The notes beneath the pieces were generated by a model, which worked only from the letters and a program-made list of their open reading frames with translations, ran no database searches and had not been told where the DNA came from. Of a stretch of 64,000 bases of DNA, positions 26,167 through 38,184 are shown in pieces; within the stretch, counting starts at the first letter, position 1, and every line of letters starts with the position of its first letter. The stretch is from Paenibacillus macerans (lineage in GTDB: Bacteria; Bacillota; Bacilli; Paenibacillales; Paenibacillaceae): contig NZ_JAMBOE010000001.1 of the NCBI RefSeq assembly GCF_023715465.1, forward strand, positions 310,001 to 374,000. Reading direction: 5' to 3'. The position numbers were made by a program, and so were the translations under genes.

Positions 26167-27466
26167 ACTGGTTCTCCTCCCTTCGGATGAGCCGGTTGCC
26201 CGCTTTGTTGATCAGTTCCATCGTTCCGCGATACCCCACCGTCAGGGACATGTAGGCTCCAAGCTCGTCGAGGACCGGAAACCCCATCGCCATAAACGCC
26301 GCGCCGCAGCGTTCGGCCCCGCTCTTTCCGTGTGAATTGCTAATCCAGAGGTCCGCCCCGGCCGCCAGCCGCTCGGCATCCTCCAAATCGCCGATCCAGA
26401 TTTCCTCGTCCCGCCGCTGCAAAAACGGCGTCTCACAGGAGGCGACCAGCCCTTGAAAGCCGACGCCCATCTCTTTCAGCCAGGAGACCATCGAACCTAG
26501 GTGATCCGGCTCCAGAGCAACAACCGCCGTCACCCCGGCATAATTGAAGTGGGCGTCCAGCATGCAGTCGAGCAGATTTTCCCGCTGCCAGCGGTAACGC
26601 CAAGGGACGGGTTCCGCGCTGAATTCCTGCAGAAAATAAAAAAATTCGTCGCTGGCCGCAAGACCCGATACGCCGTCAAACACCCGGTAAGGAATATCCG
26701 CCGCATTTTGCAGTCTCCGGGCGGGACGCTCCATGCTGGAGCCGATGGCGATCGTCAGCTCCGAGCGGAGCATTTGCCGGGCGGAATCCAGCGGCACCCC
26801 GCCGCGGGTGAGCGGCGAAAAGCCAGTCAGCAGATGCCCCGATAATGAGGTGGACACATCAGGCAAAGCGATGACCTCCAGGCCGAACGAAGCGATCGTT
26901 TCTTTGAGCTCCATCACGTCCGCCGCTGTCAGAAAAGAACCAGGCAGCAGGTTCACTTGGCGTTTTACCGGACGCTGCGGTTTGCGCCCTGTCTGCTCCA
27001 GCAGCCCGTCGATGATCGACTCGACCATCGCGCCGTACCCCGACTCCAGGGAGCCGCGGTAATCGGGCAGTGAACAGGTGACCAGCAGCGTGTCGCGGAG
27101 ATTGCGCTTGCGCTTGAAGGTTTTGATTCTTCCGGCGTAATCCGCGCCCGACGCCTCCGTGAGCGCGGTGCTTATGACACCTACGCAGTCTGGACGATGC
27201 TTCGCCAGTACTGTTTCCAGCGCCTCCTCCAAATTCCGGTCGGCATCGAAAATCACGTCCATCTCCTGCAGCGCGGTCGTCTGCACTGCGATTGGCTCGC
27301 GGTAATGCCGCGTCAGCAGCGTTTTCGCAAACGCGGTGCAGCCCTGCGCCCCGTGGATGATCGGCAGCGAACGGTAGATGCCCTGCAGCGCCAGCACTCC
27401 GCCGAGAGGCTGGCCGATTTTCAAGGGATTGCAGCTGAGCGGCTTGTTTGTTTGGTTAATCGTCAT
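26141..27466 (-). CDS. nifN: nitrogenase cofactor assembly scaffold NifN
   Basis: A 441-residue NifN with the cluster-binding region C-N-P-L-K-I-G-Q-P-L-G-G-V-L-A-L-Q-G-I and I-I-H-G-A-Q-G-C-T-A-F, parallel to NifK. The C-terminus has W-I-S-N-S-H-G-K. The start lies in an ATGATG pair inside the end of nifE; the second ATG (27466) has the better six-base spacing from GGAGG. It overlaps nifE by 11 bases, consistent with coupled, equimolar synthesis. With NifE it forms the tetramer that matures FeMo-cofactor. Confidence 0.93.
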   Translation of the reverse strand: MTINQTNKPLSCNPLKIGQPLGGVLALQGIYRSLPIIHGAQGCTAFAKTLLTRHYREPIAVQTTALQEMDVIFDADRNLEEALETVLAKHRPDCVGVISTALTEASGADYAGRIKTFKRKRNLRDTLLVTCSLPDYRGSLESGYGAMVESIIDGLLEQTGRKPQRPVKRQVNLLPGSFLTAADVMELKETIASFGLEVIALPDVSTSLSGHLLTGFSPLTRGGVPLDSARQMLRSELTIAIGSSMERPARRLQNAADIPYRVFDGVSGLAASDEFFYFLQEFSAEPVPWRYRWQRENLLDCMLDAHFNYAGVTAVVALEPDHLGSMVSWLKEMGVGFQGLVASCETPFLQRRDEEIWIGDLEDAERLAAGADLWISNSHGKSGAERCGAAFMAMGFPVLDELGAYMSLTVGYRGTMELINKAGNRLIRREENQYARSVCHG

Positions 27467-28823
27467 CATGTCCCTCCCTTTCCCAAGGAGCCGGCGTCCG
27501 CACCAGGTTCCACACCGGATGCTCAAGAGCAAACGCCACCTGCTTCGCAAGGCGGACTAACCCGTCATAACCCGCAAACGCGGTATGCCGTTCCTGGTTA
27601 ATGTCCACGAATGGAATTTGCTCCTTTAAGGCCATGTACATGTTGCGTCCGCCGGCGATGACCAAGTCGGCCTTGCGTTCGCGCACCGTTTTGAGGATGC
27701 GCCCGGCTCCCCCTTCGGAAATGTATACCGCGTCGTCTCCGACCCGTTCGGCGATCCGGGCGATCTCTCCGTCGGTGCTTTTATTCGTCCCGACGCCAAC
27801 CACCTTGATCCCGAGCTCCTGCAGCGCGGAGATCACCGACCAGCTTTTGACGCCGCCGGTATACAGCACCGCCCGTTTGCCTTTGAGCTGTTTGCGCAGC
27901 GGCGCCAGCTCGCGCATCACGCAGGCTTCCTCATGCTCGACCAGGCGGTCGACGCGCCGCTCCACCTCCCGGCTGCCCAGCAGGTAGGCTAGCTGCCGTA
28001 AGGAATAGCTCGTTTCCTTGGCCCCGTAAAACGAGCCCTCGAAATACGGAATCCCGTATTTTCGCTCCATTTTGACCCCAAGGCCCAGCAGCGCCCGGCT
28101 GCACACGATCATATTGACTTTGGCCCGGTGCGCTCCGGCAATTTCCTTAAATCTTCCGTCCCCCGTTATTTTGGCATGAATGCGAATGCCAGCCTGATTC
28201 AGCAGCTTTTCAATATCCCAGATTTCGCCGGCGATGTTGTATTCGCCGATCAGATTCACGGCTGTGTCTAGCACTGCGGCAGGTTCTGCGGTGCCGATCA
28301 CATATTGAAGGAGCGCCTCCCCGGCCAGGCGGGTGCCTAAGTTTTTACTGCCGACAAATCCGGGGCTGTTGACGGGAATGCAGGCGATTCCCAGCTCGGC
28401 GGCCGCCCGCTTGCATACCGCATCGATGTCTTCTCCCGTAAGCGCCGAGACGCAGGTTGAATATACAAAAACTGCCGGTGGCGAAAAACGCGTCGCGATG
28501 TATTCGATTGCCGCGCGCAATTTTTTCTCTCCGCCGAAAATGATGTCATGTTCGCCCAAATCGGTCGTAAAGCCGTACGCCGACAGCCGGGGGCCGCTCG
28601 ACAAGCTGCCCCTTGTCCCCCAGCTGTTCCCGGCGCATGCGCTGGGACCGTGAACCAGATGCGCCGCGTCCGCGATCGGGACAAGCGTAATTTGCGCTCC
28701 GTCAAACGAACAGCCGCCCGCCGCTTCACCGGGTTTTGGCCTTGGACACGGCTTGCTTTGCGGTTCCTCTTTGCCGCAAGAATCACCCATTCCGGCATAA
28801 CCTGTGATACTCATCGCTTCCAT
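27456..28823 (-). CDS. nifE: nitrogenase cofactor assembly scaffold NifE
   Basis: A 455-residue NifE. The N-terminal region has G-C-S-F-D-G-A-Q-I-T-L and H-G-P-S-A-C-A-G-N-S-W, paralogous to the NifD P-cluster loops, and the C-terminus carries P-F-V-D-I-N-Q-E-R-H-T-A-F-A-G-Y-D-G. The N-terminus before C33 is short and lacks the additional domains of some NifE proteins. Preceded by GGAGGG and followed by overlapping nifN. Assembles FeMo-cofactor before transfer to NifDK. Confidence 0.93.
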   Translation of the reverse strand: MEAMSITGYAGMGDSCGKEEPQSKPCPRPKPGEAAGGCSFDGAQITLVPIADAAHLVHGPSACAGNSWGTRGSLSSGPRLSAYGFTTDLGEHDIIFGGEKKLRAAIEYIATRFSPPAVFVYSTCVSALTGEDIDAVCKRAAAELGIACIPVNSPGFVGSKNLGTRLAGEALLQYVIGTAEPAAVLDTAVNLIGEYNIAGEIWDIEKLLNQAGIRIHAKITGDGRFKEIAGAHRAKVNMIVCSRALLGLGVKMERKYGIPYFEGSFYGAKETSYSLRQLAYLLGSREVERRVDRLVEHEEACVMRELAPLRKQLKGKRAVLYTGGVKSWSVISALQELGIKVVGVGTNKSTDGEIARIAERVGDDAVYISEGGAGRILKTVRERKADLVIAGGRNMYMALKEQIPFVDINQERHTAFAGYDGLVRLAKQVAFALEHPVWNLVRTPAPWEREGHDDD

Positions 28824-28897
28824 CCGTTCTGATCCCTCCTGCTATCCGAAATGTTCCTGTCCCGGCATCCCGGCGGATAACCGTTTGACCCTGTGCG

Positions 28898-30430
28898 TTA
28901 ACGCACAAGGTCAAAGCTGTGGGCCGGGGCGTCTTCATCCAACCGCTCTAGCACCGTATTTACGAATAAGGTCAGCAAATTTAAGGTACCTTGATATCCG
29001 ATGATCGGATATCGCTGCAGATGATGCCTGTCGAATATCGGAAAGCCCACCCGGAGCAGCGGCACCCCGGCTTCTTTGGCCGCGTATTTCAGATGGCTGC
29101 TGCCGATGGCCAGATCGACCGGCTCATTAAACAATAGGGAGCGCAGATGCCAAAGATCGCGGCCGATATGCACTTTACCCTCCGCGCCGTAAGGGCTGGA
29201 CGACAAAGCCAAGCTTGCCTCCTGTGCGAATTCGGCGTCACCATTGGAGCAAACGATATGAACCGGCTCCATCCCCAGTTCCAGACAAAAGCCGATCAAG
29301 CCCAAAAGCAGGTCCGGGTCTCCGGCCATCGCCACCCGCTTACCGTGCAGATAATTGTGGGAATCGGTTATCGCGTCGACGACCCGGGCCCGTTCCTGCA
29401 GCAGCGCTTCCGGGACCGGTCTGCCGCTCAATTCGCCGATCGTTTCGAGCAGACGGTCGGTGGCCGCGACCCCCAGCGGCGTGTGCAGCGACTGGACCGG
29501 CTGCCCCCAAGCCTCCCCGATATATTCCGCCGTTTTGCGCAGGCTGTATTTTTGCAGCGCCAGCGTTCCCTGCGCATTCGCCGAGGCCGGCACATCGGCC
29601 AGCCGGGTTCCGCCGTAATAATACGCATAAGTTCCGTCCGCTCCGGAATCGAAATTGCCGCTGTGATCGCCCAGCACGGTGTAGTCCGCCCCGAACAGCT
29701 CCAGAATGCGCCTAAGTTCGGAGAAGTTGCCGGTATACGGCTCGAATCCAAGCAGAACATTCAGCTTGCCGCTGCTGGCCGGATCGACGGCTTGCCCTGA
29801 GGAACGTTCGTACAGATAACTAAGAATCGCCTTCAGCATGTTGTCGTAGCCGGTAATATGGGAGCCGGAAAAGCTGGGCGTATTGGCAAAAGGAATCGGC
29901 ATCCCCTCCGGCAGCACGCCTTCCTTCCGGGCGTTGCCGATAAAGGCCGACAAATCGTCCCCAATCACCTCGGCCATGCAGGTCGTGCTCATTGCGATCA
30001 TTTCGGGTTTGTAGAGCGCGACGCTTGTCTCCAGCCCGTCGATCAAATTGCGCATCCCGCCGAACACGGCGCCGTCCTCCGTCATCGACGAGGACACCGC
30101 GGGAACCGGCTCTTTGAAGTGGCGGGCAAAATGACTGCGAAAATAAGCGGTGCAGCCTTGCGATCCGTGGATGAACGGCAGCGTTTTTTCAAAGCCCAAA
30201 GCGGCCATCACCGCGCCGAGCGGCTGGCAAGCTTTCGCCGGGTTCACAACCACCGCTTGACGGGCAAAGTTTTTGTCCATATACTCCTGCGACCTGGTAT
30301 ATGCCGCGGTCTGCAGCACCTCTTCCTCCGGGCAGGCGTTTTCGAACTCGCGTTTCCCTTCCCGCTGCCGGACGTATTTTTCGCTGTCGAACAGCTTGTT
30401 ATGGTCCAAAATCGTCCTAGGTTCGCTCAT
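28898..30430 (-). CDS. nifK: nitrogenase MoFe protein beta chain NifK
   Basis: A 510-residue beta subunit. P-cluster cysteines are at 68 (N-P-A-K-A-C-Q-P), 93 (G-S-Q-G-C-T-A-Y) and 151 (S-T-T-C-M-A-E-V). It begins [14 protein letters not shown]. The ATG at 30430 overlaps the nifD stop as ATGA and follows GGGGGG, so translation is coupled to nifD; an earlier in-frame ATG lies inside nifD and is unlikely. All expected ligands are present. Confidence 0.96.
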   Translation of the reverse strand: MSEPRTILDHNKLFDSEKYVRQREGKREFENACPEEEVLQTAAYTRSQEYMDKNFARQAVVVNPAKACQPLGAVMAALGFEKTLPFIHGSQGCTAYFRSHFARHFKEPVPAVSSSMTEDGAVFGGMRNLIDGLETSVALYKPEMIAMSTTCMAEVIGDDLSAFIGNARKEGVLPEGMPIPFANTPSFSGSHITGYDNMLKAILSYLYERSSGQAVDPASSGKLNVLLGFEPYTGNFSELRRILELFGADYTVLGDHSGNFDSGADGTYAYYYGGTRLADVPASANAQGTLALQKYSLRKTAEYIGEAWGQPVQSLHTPLGVAATDRLLETIGELSGRPVPEALLQERARVVDAITDSHNYLHGKRVAMAGDPDLLLGLIGFCLELGMEPVHIVCSNGDAEFAQEASLALSSSPYGAEGKVHIGRDLWHLRSLLFNEPVDLAIGSSHLKYAAKEAGVPLLRVGFPIFDRHHLQRYPIIGYQGTLNLLTLFVNTVLERLDEDAPAHSFDLVR

Positions 30431-31881
30431 GCCGTCACCCCCCTTTTTTGCCGGGTCTTCACCAAATTCCATACCGGGCTGTTTATGGCCATATCCATGT
30501 CCCGGGCAAACACCTTAAATCCGTCAAATCCATGATAAGGGCCGCTGTAATCCCAGGAATGCATTTGCCGGAACGGGATGCCCATTTTGTGGTAAACGTA
30601 TTTTTCCTTCACGCCCGCGCCCATCAGATCGATATCAAGCCGCTGGGCGATCTCCTCCAGTTCGTACGAGCCCGGATCGTCCATCAGGATCGTCGCTTGT
30701 TTCAGCTCGGGAATCGTTTTTAAATAATCGTCCTTGTGGGCGAATTCATAACCGGTCGCCACGATTTCCATACCCAGGTCCTCGTAGGCGCCGATTGTAT
30801 GCCGGGCTCGCAAGCCGCCGATCAAGAGCATGACCTTCTTGCCGTCGAGGCGCGGACGGTATTTGGCGATTACCGCATCCATTTCGTCCTTATAGCGGGC
30901 GATTACTTTTTCGCAATTCTCCTGGATCGTCTCATCGAAAAAGGCCGCGATCTTGCGCAAGCTTTCGATCGTTTTGGTCGGACCGAAAAAGTTGTACTCC
31001 AAGGACGGGATCCCGTACTCATTCTCCATCACTTCGCACATATAGTTCATCGAGCGGAAGCAATGGATGAGGTTCAGCTTCGCTTTATGCGCGGTCATGA
31101 TCTCCTGGAGCGTGCCGTCGCCGGACCATTGCCCGATAACGCGCAGACCCATCTCCTCCAGCAAAATCCGCGACGCCCAGGCGTCCCCGCCGATATTGTA
31201 ATCGCCGATAACGTTGACATCGTAAGGGCCGCACTCCTTCAGCTCCGCCCGGCCCATCAGAAAGTCGCGGATGGCGTCATTGGCGATATGATGCCCGAGC
31301 GACTGACTGACGCCGCGGAAGCCTTCACAGCGGACCGGCACGATCGGGATGCCCAGTTCCTTGCTCATTTTTTTGGCCACAGCTTCGATATCGTCGCCGA
31401 TCAGGCCGACCGGGCATTCCGACTGGATGGTAATTCCTTTGGCCAGCGGAAACATCTCCTTGATTTCCCGGCAAATGAGCTCCAGCTTTTTGTCCCCGCC
31501 AAACACGATATCCGTTTCCTGAAAATCGCTGGTCACCTGCATGGCCGTAAAATTGTTGATGCCCAGCATGCCGCTGGCATAATTCCGCCGCGTGCCCCAG
31601 CTGTATTGGCCGCAGCCGATCGGCCCATGGCTGATGTGGACCATATCCTTGATCGGCCCCCATACCACGCCTTTGGAGCCGGCGTAGGCGCAGCCGCGGA
31701 TCGTCATCACGCCCGGACGCGACTTGACGTTGGATTTGATGGCGCATTTACTGCAATCCTGCTTGTTGTCCTCCTCCATGACTTCGTAGTGGCGTTTTCG
31801 CTCTTTTTTCGCCTTTTCCGGGAAAATCTCCAGGATCTCCTCGACGAGTTGTTTCTTTTGCATCACGTCCGTCGTTCCCAT
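30427..31881 (-). CDS. nifD: nitrogenase MoFe protein alpha chain NifD
   Basis: A 484-residue alpha subunit of Mo-nitrogenase. P-cluster cysteines are at 64, 90 and 156; the FeMo-cofactor ligands are C274 (L-I-H-C-F-R-S) and H441 (Q-M-H-S-W-D-Y). The presence of this pair, the R-G-C-A-Y-A-G start and the lack of V/Fe-type features identify the molybdenum enzyme. A GGAGG site precedes the ATG. It lies 59 bases after nifH and overlaps nifK. It binds and reduces N2. Confidence 0.96.
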   Translation of the reverse strand: MGTTDVMQKKQLVEEILEIFPEKAKKERKRHYEVMEEDNKQDCSKCAIKSNVKSRPGVMTIRGCAYAGSKGVVWGPIKDMVHISHGPIGCGQYSWGTRRNYASGMLGINNFTAMQVTSDFQETDIVFGGDKKLELICREIKEMFPLAKGITIQSECPVGLIGDDIEAVAKKMSKELGIPIVPVRCEGFRGVSQSLGHHIANDAIRDFLMGRAELKECGPYDVNVIGDYNIGGDAWASRILLEEMGLRVIGQWSGDGTLQEIMTAHKAKLNLIHCFRSMNYMCEVMENEYGIPSLEYNFFGPTKTIESLRKIAAFFDETIQENCEKVIARYKDEMDAVIAKYRPRLDGKKVMLLIGGLRARHTIGAYEDLGMEIVATGYEFAHKDDYLKTIPELKQATILMDDPGSYELEEIAQRLDIDLMGAGVKEKYVYHKMGIPFRQMHSWDYSGPYHGFDGFKVFARDMDMAINSPVWNLVKTRQKRGVTA

Positions 31882-31940
31882 TCTCCAACCTCCCGCTCCT
31901 TTATTTATCTCTTAATCTGGAGTCAGCCGCGCGGCCGTGC

Positions 31941-34237
<2,297 letters not shown>

Positions 34238-34307
34238 GCGCTCCTCTCCTTTCTTTTCCTGCATTGTCAGCTTTCCAAATCAACGGGCCCGAATAATTTG
34301 AATAAAC

Positions 34308-34324
34308 TGTAAAAATTTATCTAT
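34308..34324. promoter_or_regulatory. weak GlnR half-site just after the nif -10 box
   Basis: Only one arm (TGTAA in plus orientation, TTACA in the transcribed orientation) fits the GlnR consensus; the other arm fails at three of four fixed positions. The position, immediately downstream of the -10 box, is where a second, repressing GlnR site has been described for Paenibacillus nif promoters. Confidence 0.3.
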
Positions 34325-34353
34325 ATCATAATTTCACGTCAAAATCGCGTCAA
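34325..34353 (-). promoter_or_regulatory. sigma-A promoter of the nif operon
   Basis: On the minus strand TTGACG (34353-34348), a 17-bp spacer and TATGAT (34330-34325), ending about 88 bp upstream of the nifB start. This is a near-consensus housekeeping promoter; no sigma-54 type -24/-12 (GG/GC) element is visible, as expected for Paenibacillus nif. Confidence 0.8.
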
Positions 34354-34412
34354 TTAACGTATCACCAATTTCTGCAGATTTTGCGTCGAGTTAACAAATC
34401 GGTCAAAAATCG

Positions 34413-34429
34413 CGTCATATTAGTTAACA
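34413..34429. promoter_or_regulatory. GlnR box upstream of the nif promoter
   Basis: In nif orientation TGTTAACTAATATGACG, matching TGTNA-N7-TNACA at every fixed position but the last. Its centre is about 70 bp upstream of the -35 box. GlnR activating nif from an upstream site is established in Paenibacillus; assignment here is from the match and position. Confidence 0.65.
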
Positions 34430-34498
34430 TACGAGTCACATGGATCCGGTTACATTTCATATTCTCAATTGCCGGGAAAACGTTAATTCCCGCAGGTA

Positions 34499-34526
34499 TA
34501 AAAAAACCTCGCCGCTGGCGAGGTCC
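34499..34526 (-). terminator. second tandem terminator upstream of nif
   Basis: Perfect stem CCTCGCC/GGCGAGG with a three-base loop and seven T residues on the minus strand. It lies downstream of another terminator and before the nif promoter. Confidence 0.85.
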
Positions 34527-34550
34527 TTTGCCCTAGCAAACCCATACGCC

Positions 34551-34608
34551 AAAAAAATCCCCTCCGCTTAAACCGGAGGAACGCTCATCGGCTTAAGCAA
34601 AGGGGATT
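34551..34608 (-). terminator. first tandem terminator after the 92-residue gene
   Basis: Long stem (AATCCCCT...GCTTAAGCCG with CGGTTTAAGC...AGGGGATT) ending in seven T residues on the minus strand, 20 bp after the stop of the small upstream gene. Confidence 0.85.
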
Positions 34609-34627
34609 CTGTTGATTTGTCGCAGGT

Positions 34628-34906
34628 CTAGCTTACGATCTCCGCAGCTTCATCGGAAGGAAGCAGAATTTCAAACACTTTTCCGTGCTGCAAAATGGTG
34701 ATGCCTCTGGTTTTGTCTTTCATCACGACGACTTCCGGTTTGGCGGACATCCGTTCCAAATAGTGCTCAGGCACTTCGCCGGAGTTGCTGACAACTAAAC
34801 CTTCCACTTCACGTTCGTCATTTTCGCCTAATTGCAGGTCAATCACTTGCTCAAACACATCCGAAAACTGTTCAAAGCTGTCGGTATACACCGAAATGCA
34901 TTTCAT
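34628..34906 (-). CDS. small conserved-looking protein of unknown function
   Basis: A 92-residue soluble protein beginning M-K-C-I-S-V-Y-T-D-S-F-E-Q-F-S-D-V-F, with a mixed alpha/beta pattern and no recognised motif. I place the start at 34906; the ATG four codons earlier abuts the only AGAGG motif with no spacing, so it is less plausible. It lies 40 bp downstream of nth in the same direction and is closed by two terminators. It separates nth from the nif promoter but has no evident tie to nitrogen fixation. Confidence 0.7.
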   Translation of the reverse strand: MKCISVYTDSFEQFSDVFEQVIDLQLGENDEREVEGLVVSNSGEVPEHYLERMSAKPEVVVMKDKTRGITILQHGKVFEILLPSDEAAEIVS

Positions 34907-34946
34907 GGGGTCTCTCATCCTCTACTATTTATCTTTGTCTGCTGGG

Positions 34947-35618
34947 TCATGCTTCTTCTTTATTTTTCCTGCTTCTCGGCTTTTTCATACGTTTCTTGCC
35001 TTCCCGGCATACGTCCAGGAGCGGGCAAACTTCGCATTTCGGGTTTTGCGCCTTGCAGTGGTATCTCCCGAAAAAAATGAGCCGATGATGCGTTAATGTC
35101 CACTCGTCCCGCGGCACCCGCTTCATTAGCTTTTTTTCGACCTCCAGGACGGAGTCGTCCCACCCTGCAAGCCCAAGCCGCTTGCTGACACGCTCCACAT
35201 GAGTGTCAACCGCAATCGCCGGGACGCCAAACGCATTGGAAACGACCACATTGGCCGTTTTCCTTCCGACACCGGGCAACTGCACCAGTTCCTCATGTTC
35301 GTGCGGCACTTCTCCCCCGTATCGTTCCAGCAAAATCCGGCACAGGTTTTGAATATGCTTCGCTTTGTTGCGGAACAAACCTATTTTGCGAATGTCCTGC
35401 TCCAGCTCTTCCAACGGAACCGAAACGTAATCCTCAGGCGTTTTATACTTCCGGAACAAATCCACCGTGACTTTGTTCACGGTCGCATCGGTGCATTGCG
35501 CGGACAGGAGCACGGCAATCGTCAACTCAAAAGCGTTGCTATGGTTCAGCTCACAGCGCGCATCCGGAAACATGGCACCGATGGTGTCCAAAATATGACG
35601 GACATCTGCAGCATTCAT
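34947..35618 (-). CDS. nth: endonuclease III
   Basis: A 223-residue DNA glycosylase/AP lyase for oxidised pyrimidines. The helix-hairpin-helix L-P-G-V-G-R-K-T-A-N-V-V carries the catalytic lysine and A-I-A-V-D-T-H-V the catalytic aspartate. The C-terminal [4Fe-4S] loop C-x6-C-x2-C-x5-C is complete, followed by a basic tail K-K-R-M-K-K-P-R-S-R-K-N-K. Start preceded by GGGGTGGAG. The SLH gene upstream ends with its own terminator, so nth probably has a separate promoter in the short gap. Confidence 0.95.
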   Translation of the reverse strand: MNAADVRHILDTIGAMFPDARCELNHSNAFELTIAVLLSAQCTDATVNKVTVDLFRKYKTPEDYVSVPLEELEQDIRKIGLFRNKAKHIQNLCRILLERYGGEVPHEHEELVQLPGVGRKTANVVVSNAFGVPAIAVDTHVERVSKRLGLAGWDDSVLEVEKKLMKRVPRDEWTLTHHRLIFFGRYHCKAQNPKCEVCPLLDVCREGKKRMKKPRSRKNKEEA

Positions 35619-35639
35619 GTCTCCACCCCTTCATCCGAG

Positions 35640-35684
35640 AAAAAACCGTCTTGAATCCGGGAAACATCCCGCATCAAGACGGTT
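35640..35684 (-). terminator. terminator of the SLH-protein gene
   Basis: Stem ACCGTCTTGA/TCAAGACGGT with an inner CGGGA/TCCCG pairing, then six T residues on the minus strand. It begins five bases after the stop codon of the alternative reading frame described for the SLH gene, but 114 bp after the nominal stop. Confidence 0.9.
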
Positions 35685-35688
35685 AATC

Positions 35689-35802
35689 TCACGAAAAATG
35701 ATCAATTATTGCTTTTTTGATTTCAACCAGCTTGTCTCCGTTGAAATACAAAACAATTTTATCATTTTCCTGGAGCGATTGCACGGAAATCGTTGTGTCA
35801 CC
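35689..35802 (-). other. apparent +1-frame C-terminal extension of the SLH protein
   Basis: After the SLH gene's nominal stop (A-G-G then TGA at 35800-35798), the +1 frame stays open for 37 codons, G-D-T-T-I-S-V-Q-S-L-Q-E-N-D-K-I-V-L-Y, ending TGA at 35689, directly before the terminator. The composition and the G-D-T-x-I-S motif resemble the preceding G-D-T-I-S-I-D-F-E-G of the main protein. Either a frameshift mutation, a sequencing error or a programmed shift at CCA-AGG-TGA-C. Confidence 0.55.
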
Positions 35803-38113
35803 TTGGTGAATTTACTCTCTTCACTTTGACCGCCGTCAGGCCTTCAAAATCAATGCTGATCGTATCCCCTTCATGCAAATCGGACAATTTGATGACATTT
35901 CCGTTATTATCCAAAAACTGGGCGTCCTTCACATAAATATAGTTGCTGAAGTTGTCTTTGCTTATACCGATGCGGTCACTCGAAGCATTTACATACGCTA
36001 CTTCAAATTGTTTGGAGATTCTGAGACCAAGCAATTCAACCTTGTCTTGTCTGGAATCCAGAACAGCTACAACCGGATCCCCTTTAGCGAAGTCGTTAAA
36101 GGCAGGTTTTGATTTTCCTGAAATCTCCATATCCAAACTCGAATTGTAAGGCAACCTCAGCAACTCCCCCTCCACTTCAATTACGAGCTCTTTGTTGGAA
36201 GTGTCCGCCTCCACAAACTTGCCGGCGTATTTGTGAATGACCTTAACGGAAACCACCCGGTCACCCAAATAAGCAATATTAACAATTCGGTTTTTAGTCA
36301 GAAGTTCCTCAAGTCCATCCAAACCTAGGTCATCGTAATCGGAATCATAATACGCTTCCGTCTTATCATCCAACGTAAACGCATGCGGTTTTCCTTCCGA
36401 GTCCATAACCATCAGGGCCTGCAGTTTAGTATCATAGGAAACGACGGCCGCTTGTTTAAGCTGCTTCACATTGCGTCCGAGGACCTCGATTCCGGTTACA
36501 ACATCGGTGCTGTTCAGCGTCAGCTTGACTTGGTCCCCATTGTTCAGATCGGCGATCAGATCGCCGATGCCGGGATTGGCAATCCCGGCGATCTTAATCA
36601 CAGGTTTATCGTCAAGCAGCTTCGTTTCCAGCGCACCGCTGCTTCTTTTGATCGTCAGCATGTTGGCGTCGGAGCCGATTTCCAGCAACGTCCCTTCGAG
36701 CGCCCGCTCCGTGCTTCCGGTCACTTTGAGGGAGACGAGAACGCTGTTTTTTACCGTGTATTCAACAGCAGCGCCTTTTTGCAATTCGTTTAAGCTCATC
36801 AGTTGATTTTGATACTGGAGCAGCGCATTTTTATCGACTTCAAACTTCCCTGTCGTGCCGTCTTGATCTTTAATGGTAACGGTGTTGCCGTCCGCATAAA
36901 CCGCTTCGATCACACCGGTTCCATTCTTGCTTAACACGGACGATTGAATGATGATAGGCTTGTGCTGGCCGGAGTAAGTTTCCCGTTTAACGACCACTTT
37001 GGTGTCCGGCGGGAGATTAGCCGGTTTGATCGCTTTGCCGCTTTGATCCAGGAAAATCGTGCTGTCGTCATAAGTAATCGTCTCGGGCTCGTTACCGATG
37101 AGCAGCAGCAGCCTATTGTCGTCGAGTATCCGCAGCATCGTTCCTTCCGCGCTGTCCAACTGCTCCGCCGGATCGATGATCTCAACGTAAGCGGCCGAAC
37201 CCGCTTTATCAACCGCCAAAACTTTCGTATACAGCTTCAATTGGCTTTTACCGACTCTGGATTCGGATTCTTTCGTGAAATAGACGGTACGGCTGTCCAA
37301 AGCAAAGCTTTTCGTTTGTCCATTCGCGTATAAAGTAAGCCTATTGTCCGTCAAATTGGTAACAATGCCTTCATATGCGTTCTCATAGCTGGCGCTGACA
37401 TATTCGCTGCCACGGCTTAAAAACGCAGCCATTTGCGCACGCGTCACTTTCCCTTGTGGATCGAACTTTTTGCCTTCAACCCCGGTCGTAAGGTTCAATT
37501 GAACCGCCACATTCACGTATCCGCGAGCATTCGCGGAAATGCTCGATTGGTCGGCAAAACCCGTGGACAAGGTCGCTGAAGCTTTCGCTTCCGCGTCTTT
37601 GCCCAAGGCCCGAACAAGAATTTTGGCGACCCACTCGCGCGTCGCCTTTTTCTCGCCCCAGGATTCTTTGTCCGCCGTTGCGGCGATTTCTTCGTTCTTA
37701 TCCAGCAGATTTTTGGACAACGCCAGTCCCAGATAAGGCTTGAAATAGTTGCCGACTTTCAAGTCCGCCGGGACTCCCGAGCCATCGCCCAATTGGGATT
37801 CCAGGTTCATCAGCCGAATCGCCATCGTGATCGCTTCCTGCTGCGTTACGACGTCCCCCGGCCGGAATTTTCCGGCATCGCCGAGAATGATCCCTTCAGC
37901 TGCAAGCTTGTATATATGTTTTTCCGCCCAAAAACCGTTCGACACGTCACTGAACACCGTAGTTGAGGAAATCGTTTGCGAAGCCCCCGTGGACGTGGAA
38001 GACGTCTCATTGGCAAACACCGCCGCGCCTCCGCTGAAGCACATCGCCGTCACGAGCATGGCGGAAACCGCTCTATGGGCATTTCTTCGAGAACTGCGTT
38101 TAAATGATGCCAT
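35798..38113 (-). CDS. SLH-domain cell-surface protein
   Basis: A 771-residue exported protein. The start at 38113 (AAGGGGAGAA upstream) gives a signal peptide with R-R-N-A-H-R-A-V-S-A-M-L-V-T-A-M-C-F-S-G-G-A-A-V-F-A. SLH motifs follow (~40-240): F-S-D-V-x-N-G-F-W-A-E-K-H-I-Y-K-L-A-A-E-G-I-I-L-G and F-D-P-Q-G-K-V-T-R-A-Q-M-A-A-F-L. These anchor proteins to pyruvylated secondary wall polymer. The rest consists of beta-rich repeats without enzymatic motifs. The nominal end is probably not the true one (see the +1-frame extension). Located next to amidase and GerMN genes, so an envelope role fits. Confidence 0.85.
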   Translation of the reverse strand: MASFKRSSRRNAHRAVSAMLVTAMCFSGGAAVFANETSSTSTGASQTISSTTVFSDVSNGFWAEKHIYKLAAEGIILGDAGKFRPGDVVTQQEAITMAIRLMNLESQLGDGSGVPADLKVGNYFKPYLGLALSKNLLDKNEEIAATADKESWGEKKATREWVAKILVRALGKDAEAKASATLSTGFADQSSISANARGYVNVAVQLNLTTGVEGKKFDPQGKVTRAQMAAFLSRGSEYVSASYENAYEGIVTNLTDNRLTLYANGQTKSFALDSRTVYFTKESESRVGKSQLKLYTKVLAVDKAGSAAYVEIIDPAEQLDSAEGTMLRILDDNRLLLLIGNEPETITYDDSTIFLDQSGKAIKPANLPPDTKVVVKRETYSGQHKPIIIQSSVLSKNGTGVIEAVYADGNTVTIKDQDGTTGKFEVDKNALLQYQNQLMSLNELQKGAAVEYTVKNSVLVSLKVTGSTERALEGTLLEIGSDANMLTIKRSSGALETKLLDDKPVIKIAGIANPGIGDLIADLNNGDQVKLTLNSTDVVTGIEVLGRNVKQLKQAAVVSYDTKLQALMVMDSEGKPHAFTLDDKTEAYYDSDYDDLGLDGLEELLTKNRIVNIAYLGDRVVSVKVIHKYAGKFVEADTSNKELVIEVEGELLRLPYNSSLDMEISGKSKPAFNDFAKGDPVVAVLDSRQDKVELLGLRISKQFEVAYVNASSDRIGISKDNFSNYIYVKDAQFLDNNGNVIKLSDLHEGDTISIDFEGLTAVKVKRVNSPR

Positions 38114-38184
38114 CCAATTCTCCCCTTTAAAAAAGTTCTTTTTATCGTGTTCGACGAAAGGCAAACAAGTTCCTTCAATTTTCC

